Origin: a virus | DNA: 34,041 nucleotides | Reading direction: 5' to 3' (one strand) | IMG/VR virus record: IMGVR_UViG_3300033049_000163 | Span: 1 to 34,041 of that record | In this document: one piece after another, positions 28,893 through 34,041 of the stretch | How positions within the stretch are numbered: the first letter of the stretch is position 1 | Layout: each line of letters begins with the position of its first letter | Notes under the pieces: model-generated | What the model saw: the letters and a program-made list of their open reading frames with translations, nothing else | What the model was told of the DNA's origin: nothing | The model's database searches: none | Translations under genes and position numbers: made by a program

Positions 28893-30353
28893 CTATTTTC
28901 CTTGCATGGCATGTACATATCCCATCACATCAGAGATAAACAACGCCCTCGACATTGTGAGTTCAAAATCATCTACCGATGCACCTTTAGTTGCTGAATA
29001 CAACTTAGATACCAAATCGGTTGTGTCCGCTGATTCAGATACGATTACTTCAAGTTCTGATTCAGATAACAAAACCTTAGGCTGATTTTTAGCAATCTCT
29101 TCAAGTTCAATCTGTTCAGGCTTTAAGTTTTGACTATGAGCTTTAAAATTGAATGAAGTTTTAGGGAGTGCATGGAATTGTTTTACTGATGCCTGCACAG
29201 ATTCACCTATATCTCCATCCTGTAAGCCGTATTCGCGCTGGAAGTATTGAGGTGTGAGATTAGCCCCCGCGTTTTTTAAATGCGCATCACGCTCTGCTTG
29301 ATCCTTGTTTAGTGGTTTAGGTTTCTCACCTAAAGTTACTTCATACGTACCCCAATTATTCAGCTTACAAAGAGCATTCACTATCGCTTGCAAAGTAGGT
29401 GTAATCAAACGCATATCAGATTTTAATTTATCTAACCGAACATTTTCATGCACTTGACCTAATGCGCGACTCCCACCACCATCATTCCCACTAGTCAGGG
29501 TTTGCCCCAATACAACTTTTTGAATTTGACGAATCAACTGATTGTTGAATGATTCAAATGCAGCTCCTGCAGATCCACTTGTTCCAGAAGTTCCTAGTAC
29601 CTGAACATCATCTTTCCCATCAATTGACAGTACACTTTGAGCATGTGCATTTAACAAAGCATTATTCATATCAGTGGTTGTTGTATCTTTACTATTCACT
29701 TTCCCAAGTAAAATGGGTGTTCCAAAACGTTCTAAAAATTTCGCCCAAAATTTAAAGCCATTCTGTTTAAAGAAAAACAACCAATACAAAGTAGCTAATA
29801 AAGATTTACCATAAGGATTCTCATAAGAAGCCTTACGTCTTGTTAAAAAGAATTTAAAAGTTTGATCAACTTCTTTTTCAGCATATGTTCCATCCTGACG
29901 GTAGATTAAACGGCCATCATTTTTAGGTTCAAACCATTGCATTGGCTTTTCACCGATCCACTGAATACCTATGTAACCTTCAGGCTTTAACTCATATACA
30001 GCCTCTTGTACTGAATAACCAAAGAATAAGGCATTTAAACCACAAGATACGATTTCGTAATACCACTCTTTCACTGTGAGATTAAGGAGCTCAGATTCAG
30101 GAGTATCATTTGGTTCAACACGAAAAGGGGCTGCAAGCAAAGCATCTAAACGAGTTTCAATTGTTTGAGCGATCTCATCATCATCGAGCATAATTTTAAG
30201 CTTATGACGTTGAATACCTGCTTTTCTTAACACTTCATCTGTATCAGGCTGTCTTCCAAAGTTCACTAAAAACTTAGTGACCGCTTCCTGAGAATACAAA
30301 TTCCCATAAGACAAAGCCTTTTTTGACGCTTTGTCCTTTTTTGACTTTGTCAT
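28893..30353 (-). CDS. Portal protein (DUF935, Mu gp29-like)
   Basis: A 486-residue portal protein that forms the dodecameric DNA channel at the capsid vertex. DUF935 features: KIMLDDDEIAQTIETRLDALLAAPFRVEP, then NALFFGYSVQEAVYEL, GIQWIGEKPMQWFEPKNDGRL, YENPYGKSLLATLYWLFFFKQNGFKFWAKFLERFGTPILLGKV, and IQKVVLGQTLTSGNDGGGSRALGQVHENVR. Its stop lies two bases before the MuF start and its ATG is 16 bases after the terminase stop, so packaging genes form one cluster. Confidence 0.93.
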   Translation of the reverse strand: MTKSKKDKASKKALSYGNLYSQEAVTKFLVNFGRQPDTDEVLRKAGIQRHKLKIMLDDDEIAQTIETRLDALLAAPFRVEPNDTPESELLNLTVKEWYYEIVSCGLNALFFGYSVQEAVYELKPEGYIGIQWIGEKPMQWFEPKNDGRLIYRQDGTYAEKEVDQTFKFFLTRRKASYENPYGKSLLATLYWLFFFKQNGFKFWAKFLERFGTPILLGKVNSKDTTTTDMNNALLNAHAQSVLSIDGKDDVQVLGTSGTSGSAGAAFESFNNQLIRQIQKVVLGQTLTSGNDGGGSRALGQVHENVRLDKLKSDMRLITPTLQAIVNALCKLNNWGTYEVTLGEKPKPLNKDQAERDAHLKNAGANLTPQYFQREYGLQDGDIGESVQASVKQFHALPKTSFNFKAHSQNLKPEQIELEEIAKNQPKVLLSESELEVIVSESADTTDLVSKLYSATKGASVDDFELTMSRALFISDVMGYVHAMQGK

Positions 30354-30369
30354 ATTTGCTACCTATTTA

Positions 30370-32046
30370 TTAAAAAATTCGACTTCCAGCACCTGCAGGT
30401 TTTTTACCTTTTCGTCCCTGAACTCCACTAAAGCAGATCATTACACTATCTGCTCGGTTAGGTGATGAAGCGCCATCGGGTTGCTTATTTACTAGAATTT
30501 TTCCAGCACCATTTTTGGTGTATGTGGGTTGTGATAACTCAGTAACTAATGCCTCTAACTCAGCCTTTGGTAAATCCTCACTAGATAAAGAAATTATCGA
30601 ATCAGGATCATATTTCATTCCATTGAGTGCTCTATATGTATTTTGGAATCGTAATCTTAATGACCACCAAGCTTGTGCTTTTAAATTTGCAAAGAAATCT
30701 ACATTCTTTCGAGCCTCAACCATCTCTTCATCTGGCTCAAACACAGCACCTGAACCTCTAAACGGATCTGCTTGTATTATCTTGATTCCTTTCGCTTCGT
30801 TTTGCTCATTAATAACTCTCGCATCACCACGCACACCCGCACCAAGCCCGTCAGCATCATAAAGAAACTGGTTTAAATTTCGCTCAATGCTAATATCAAT
30901 TGTCTTTTGTGTGGTCCCAAAAATATCATCACCAACACCTGACCATGTTTCTAGATATTGCAGCACTACACCATGTCTATCCGCAAACGAGTTCTTATCT
31001 TTACCCTCATCAGCTACATCAAGTCCACCAATACGATCTCCTGATGGTCTAATATCCAGTTTTATATGAGCATCAATAGCTGCTTGTACCCATGCGCTTG
31101 GTATCAAAACACCTTCTACAGAAGCGGCATAGTTAATATCCACCTCTTGAGCAAGGACTACATCATCAAGCGTGGCTAATTGCTTTTCATACCATGGAAA
31201 AATCAACTTACCACGCAATTCAACCTGCCAATTTTTATCTGGATTCGCTCGCCAAGGCATAGTAAATATTGAATAACGTCCGCTAAATCGATCTCGATAA
31301 AAACGATCACCAATACCATTAGGCGTTGATCCTTTGATATGAACGTTTGTATTTTGCGATATTGCTGCGTCTACCGCTTCTTGACGCTCTACAAATGCCC
31401 ACTCATCAAGAAAATACATTGTGGTACGTCCACCACGGCCAATGTTGTCACCCGCCTCACCCGTGATGGTTGCACCATTATCGGGATTGATGATACGCAT
31501 GTAATTGTCATGCACTTTTTCAACAAAGCCCTTAGGCTTCATCCAATTTGGCATTTTACTGAACATATCTCGGATTTTATGAAATAGCGTTTTAGGGTCA
31601 CCCTTTTTATCGACCAACTCTTCCTTACGACTTCCTACACCGCCCGCGAAACCCTCAACAAATAGCCACCGATGCAAGAAAAATCCTAATACAACATAAG
31701 ACATTCCCTCATCACGTGATTTTTCAATCAAGCCGTGTGTTTGAGTGTTTTCACGTTCAAGCAACCAATCTACAAGTTCAACCTGTTTTGGTCGTAATAC
31801 AAAAGGAAGATTTGCGGGTAACCCGTATGACATACCACGAGGATCATAAGTCCAGATCCAATGATTAAACCAATGCACTGGATCAGTACGGCATTTATAA
31901 AGTTCAGCCTGTATGCTTAATTCGTTTTGCTCTGTCACCGCTTTATAATAATAACGGCGGCTCATTTCCCCTATGACATCAGGTAAGCGGGTATTGATTG
32001 TCCAAGTCTTGATTAAGGGTGCAATTTCATCCAGTGCATAAGTCAT
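30370..32046 (-). CDS. terL: Terminase large subunit
   Basis: DNA-packaging motor and nuclease. The ATPase half has a divergent Walker A (IEKSRDEGMSY, residues ~108-117) and a Walker B (TMYFLDEWAF, Asp214 and Glu215). The nuclease half contains GGLDVADEGKDKNSF (Asp343) and FLYDADGLGAGVRGD (Asp397/Asp399), typical of Mu gp28-like terminases. Length 558 residues is normal. It overlaps the small terminase gene by four bases (ATGA). With the DUF935 portal and MuF it indicates a Mu-type packaging set. I see no cos or pac site in the window. Confidence 0.93.
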   Translation of the reverse strand: MTYALDEIAPLIKTWTINTRLPDVIGEMSRRYYYKAVTEQNELSIQAELYKCRTDPVHWFNHWIWTYDPRGMSYGLPANLPFVLRPKQVELVDWLLERENTQTHGLIEKSRDEGMSYVVLGFFLHRWLFVEGFAGGVGSRKEELVDKKGDPKTLFHKIRDMFSKMPNWMKPKGFVEKVHDNYMRIINPDNGATITGEAGDNIGRGGRTTMYFLDEWAFVERQEAVDAAISQNTNVHIKGSTPNGIGDRFYRDRFSGRYSIFTMPWRANPDKNWQVELRGKLIFPWYEKQLATLDDVVLAQEVDINYAASVEGVLIPSAWVQAAIDAHIKLDIRPSGDRIGGLDVADEGKDKNSFADRHGVVLQYLETWSGVGDDIFGTTQKTIDISIERNLNQFLYDADGLGAGVRGDARVINEQNEAKGIKIIQADPFRGSGAVFEPDEEMVEARKNVDFFANLKAQAWWSLRLRFQNTYRALNGMKYDPDSIISLSSEDLPKAELEALVTELSQPTYTKNGAGKILVNKQPDGASSPNRADSVMICFSGVQGRKGKKPAGAGSRIF

Positions 32047-32549
32047 AACTTACCTGTAATTGCTAAACGTGAAAGTTCTTGCGGGGTCAGTTTTGCAAGT
32101 TCTTCGGGTGTGTATTGTGGAAGTACTGGGGCGTGAATATTTTCAGTTTTAATGGCCCCACCGCCTGCGCCAGTTATTTCCACTCGCTTTTCATAAAAGC
32201 CCTTAACGATCTTTTGAATTTGATCAATTATCTTGATCGATAAGACAACATTACCTTTTTTAGAAATCAATAAGTCACTAAGAATTTGCAACTGAACAAT
32301 GTCATTTGCACCACTAATGTTATGTATAGGTTGCTTTAAATATTCTTCACGCGCCCTATTAAATTCATCTTTAAATTCTTGCCTAAGATCCTTTCCAGCC
32401 ACTTTGGTCGGATCGTACACTTCGACTTGTTGAGGTGTAACTATCACATTAAGAGTTTCCTTGATATCCCTAACAACTTCAGTGGGTGTCATGAACTGAG
32501 CAAGTGACCGAATTATAAAGAGTTGTTCAGCCTTTTTTAGCCTTGCCAT
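32043..32549 (-). CDS. Terminase small subunit-like protein (DUF2280)
   Basis: A 168-residue protein with the DUF2280 signature (IRSLAQFMTPTEVVRDIKETLNVIVTPQQVEVYDPTKVAGKDLRQEFKDEFNRAREEYL) in its first half. The helix-turn-helix-like TPTEVVRDIKE and the VEVYDPTK box are typical. The family sits upstream of large terminases in many phages and is taken as the DNA-recognising small subunit. The C-terminal part ends QYTPEELAKLTPQELSRLAI, a common terminase-partner tail. AAGGTG lies four bases from the ATG. The gene overlaps terL by four bases. Confidence 0.85.
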   Translation of the reverse strand: MARLKKAEQLFIIRSLAQFMTPTEVVRDIKETLNVIVTPQQVEVYDPTKVAGKDLRQEFKDEFNRAREEYLKQPIHNISGANDIVQLQILSDLLISKKGNVVLSIKIIDQIQKIVKGFYEKRVEITGAGGGAIKTENIHAPVLPQYTPEELAKLTPQELSRLAITGKL

Positions 32550-32587
32550 AAATCACCTTTCATCAAGGCTCATCAAGGAAACATGAC

Positions 32588-32609
32588 AAAAAAAAGAGCC
32601 TATTGGCTC
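32588..32609 (-). terminator. Intrinsic terminator after the metallopeptidase gene
   Basis: On the minus strand GAGCC, an AATA loop and GGCTC lead into eight T. The stem overlaps the stop codon of the gene ending at 32608. A direct repeat (CTCATCAAGG) lies between this terminator and the small terminase start. Confidence 0.85.
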
Positions 32610-33252
32610 AATTTACTAGACAAGTTCCGCAGCACTTGGAAATATTTAAATCTGATACAAACGGCGGGTTATTTGCGACCTCTATCATTCGCTTGACGTT
32701 CTCGCTTGCTCCCCAGCGTTTGACCACCCCGATAAATTCCTCTACATCATGGCCAGCTAAATAATGTTTTGGTAAGCCAGTGTGATCACTGTAGAGTATG
32801 TCCCCATCTTCATCACGTTCTACACCAATGTGATATAGCTCATGCTCAATCAAAGCACAAAATTCACGATCGTTCGCACGTTCACAAAAGCTTGCATCAA
32901 CCGTAATGAGATATAAAGGTACAAACCCAAACCAGTCCCGCATTTGTTGTTCTTGTCGAGCTTTACGCCATCCACCCTGGTTAAACATTACTTTTTCACA
33001 CTGGCCTAACACCATCCGTTTTTTAGCTACGGCGGCAGATGATGCCCAAGCGAAAGCTAAGAATGTTTCATCATCATGTAATAGCTCTGCTATGTGGTCA
33101 TGGTCGGGATTATGAAGCGCACCGCCATGAGTTAGAAAGTTAGTTACAACCCATTCTTTTAGATCTGCTGCAGGTGCCAAGCGAATCGCTTCCTCTTCCT
33201 CTGCTTGGTCAATTAGATCTGTTGGTGGAAATGGTCTGATCTGTTCCATCAT
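32608..33252 (-). CDS. Putative phage metallopeptidase
   Basis: A 214-residue protein with the zinc-peptidase motif HELYH at residues 137-141 (CALIEHELYHIGVERDEDG) and a later AGHDVEEFIGVVKRWG that probably gives the third ligand (His168, or an acidic neighbour). This matches the phage metallopeptidase family found beside terminase genes. The first ~80 residues contain several His and Asp (NPDHDHIAELLHDD). The C terminus carries a Cys cluster, KCCGTCLVN, which may bind metal. Two ATGs are in frame at 33252 and 33249; the second is better spaced from GGGTG. The substrate and role are unknown. Confidence 0.8.
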   Translation of the reverse strand: MMEQIRPFPPTDLIDQAEEEEAIRLAPAADLKEWVVTNFLTHGGALHNPDHDHIAELLHDDETFLAFAWASSAAVAKKRMVLGQCEKVMFNQGGWRKARQEQQMRDWFGFVPLYLITVDASFCERANDREFCALIEHELYHIGVERDEDGDILYSDHTGLPKHYLAGHDVEEFIGVVKRWGASENVKRMIEVANNPPFVSDLNISKCCGTCLVN

Positions 33253-33260
33253 TCACCCAT

Positions 33261-33292
33261 AAAAAAACCCACATTTTGGAGAAAATATGGGT
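33261..33292 (-). terminator. Intrinsic terminator upstream of the metallopeptidase gene
   Basis: An 11-bp stem (ACCCATATTTT with AAAATGTGGGT on the minus strand, one G-U pair) with a CTCC loop is followed by seven T, ending eight bases before the ATG at 33252. Confidence 0.8.
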
Positions 33293-33408
33293 ATCAAATT
33301 ACATAGGCAATTGGGGAATTACCTACACCAACTATACTACTAGGAATTAAACGCACTTGAAATAGCAAATTAAATCATGTAATAAAATTTAACAAAGGAT
33401 ATAAAATA

Positions 33409-33798
33409 TTAATCAAATTTATTACTGACAAATTTTATAACATAACCAGATAGGATTTGATCAGGATGAAAGCGCTCAATTTTATAACCCATCTCTTCAG
33501 CTAAATCATATTTACTAAATGCATTTGCTGCTTTCTTGCCACCGCGCCCAACAGACCAAGGACTTCCTACAATTTCAATAAGAAGATTTAGCTTCACAAT
33601 ATAAAAATCAAATCGCCAATTTCTTGTTGATTCAAATTGGAATTTACGGCGATACCCTATTAAGCATTCTTCTAATTCTTGAAATAAAGTTTCTTCAGCT
33701 TCTAAATATTTTTGTGTTGCTTTTGGTAATGGTTTTGTTCTTGGTTTAGTTTTAATGGGTGGTTTTTTAGTAAAGCTGGTATATTGGTTAATTTCCAT
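33409..33798 (-). CDS. PD-(D/E)XK-type phage nuclease (DUF559/VRR-like)
   Basis: A 129-residue basic protein. The motif FESTRNWRFDFYIVKLNLLIEIVGSPWSVGRGGKKAANAFSKYDLAEEMGYKIERFHPDQI follows the usual nuclease pattern. The first Asp is in RFDFYI, the Glu in LLIEIVG, then a GR box and the helix-plus-strand ending GYxIERF. The third residue of the Glu-x-Lys motif is Val here, a variation seen in this phage subgroup. Similar proteins stand between replication and packaging genes and may resolve or cut branched DNA. A GTG nine bases upstream (33807) is open; I chose ATG at 33798. It stands apart from the late operon, with ~150 non-coding bases to the left. Confidence 0.75.
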   Translation of the reverse strand: MEINQYTSFTKKPPIKTKPRTKPLPKATQKYLEAEETLFQELEECLIGYRRKFQFESTRNWRFDFYIVKLNLLIEIVGSPWSVGRGGKKAANAFSKYDLAEEMGYKIERFHPDQILSGYVIKFVSNKFD

Positions 33799-33812
33799 AA
33801 ATTGCACCCAAT

Positions 33813-33834
33813 AAAAAACCTCCCGAAGGAGGTT
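33813..33834 (-). terminator. Intrinsic terminator before the nuclease gene
   Basis: On the minus strand AACCTCC, a UUCG tetraloop and GGAGGTT run into six T. It ends the gene whose stop is at 33841, seven bases away. Confidence 0.88.
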
Positions 33835-33840
33835 TAGTTA

Positions 33841-34041
33841 TTAACCAACTAACTGCTTACGAAAGGATTTATGGATCATCTCTTTTATGTCATCTTCTAA
33901 GTTGGCTTCAAATATAAGAATAATACTTGCAGATTCAAATTCAAAAGACGACTTATCATATTCTTGACCAGATAGATAAAGTTCTAGATTCCCGCTATTA
34001 CTTATATCTGAGAATCCAAATTTATCTCCACAAATATTTAC
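33841..34041 (-). CDS. 3' end of a gene cut by the window edge, unknown
   Basis: The minus-strand frame from the window edge to a TAA at 33841-33843 is open for 66 residues and has no start in the window. It reads CGDKFGFSDISNSGNLELYLSG through SASIILIFEANLEDDIKEMIHKSF and ends RKQLVG. A terminator directly follows, which supports a real gene end. I do not recognise the family. It is a soluble, acidic C-terminal part. Confidence 0.6.
   Translation of the reverse strand, partial: VNICGDKFGFSDISNSGNLELYLSGQEYDKSSFEFESASIILIFEANLEDDIKEMIHKSFRKQLVG

Noticed and set aside
1-34041. tRNA, rRNA, insertion sequence or transposase
   Set aside because: I saw no tRNA-like clover sequence, no rRNA segment, and no transposase motif or IS-type terminal inverted repeats by reading; a computed search could still find a weak one.

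Overview
The window is most of a siphovirus-type temperate phage genome (a prophage) in an Acinetobacter-like gammaproteobacterium. The host call rests on the AT-rich base composition, a long UmuDAb-type UmuD with a matching operator, and the overall family mix; no complete host gene is present to confirm it. The left prophage end lies in the first ~500 bases. The right end, with replication and lysogeny control, is outside the window.

Layout. (1) 1-484: remnant of flanking coding sequence, a terminator and an AT-rich stretch with repeats that could serve the integrase. (2) 485-5074, + strand: tyrosine integrase, a two-helix membrane protein, an SRAP abasic-site protein, then umuD and umuC behind an SOS-type operator. 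(3) 5152-7588, + strand: cargo genes (two membrane proteins and a cold-shock/excalibur fusion), interleaved with minus-strand debris of two spanin-like lysis genes. (4) 7722-33252, - strand: one long late region read right to left. Its order is metallopeptidase, DUF2280 small terminase, large terminase, DUF935 portal, MuF, small membrane protein, prohead protease/scaffold, decoration protein, capsid E, small coiled-coil protein, DUF1320, virion morphogenesis protein, tail completion protein, 55-aa gene, tail tube, tail chaperone, a two-gene moron, Rha, tape measure, tail-tip proteins, holin-like protein and GH108 endolysin. (5) 33409-34041, - strand: a small nuclease and the 3' end of one more gene.

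How the genes work together. Terminase, portal and MuF are Mu-like. The capsid pairs a lambda-E-type shell with a D-type decoration protein. The tail is long, with a 1036-residue tape measure. Lysis keeps a holin-like protein and an endolysin, but the spanin genes next to them are broken. The left arm is an SOS-responsive island (SRAP, UmuD, UmuC) whose operator suggests induction by DNA damage together with the host UmuDAb regulon.

Main points for a second look: the spanin remnants around inserted cargo; a self-contained moron with its own promoter and terminators inside the tail operon; a series of intrinsic terminators inside the late operon, three of which correct gene starts and one of which lies inside a coding region; a degenerate ADP-ribosyltransferase-like tail on the MuF protein; repeated beta-type modules shared by two adjacent tail proteins; and a perfect 63-bp tandem repeat that lengthens a coiled coil.
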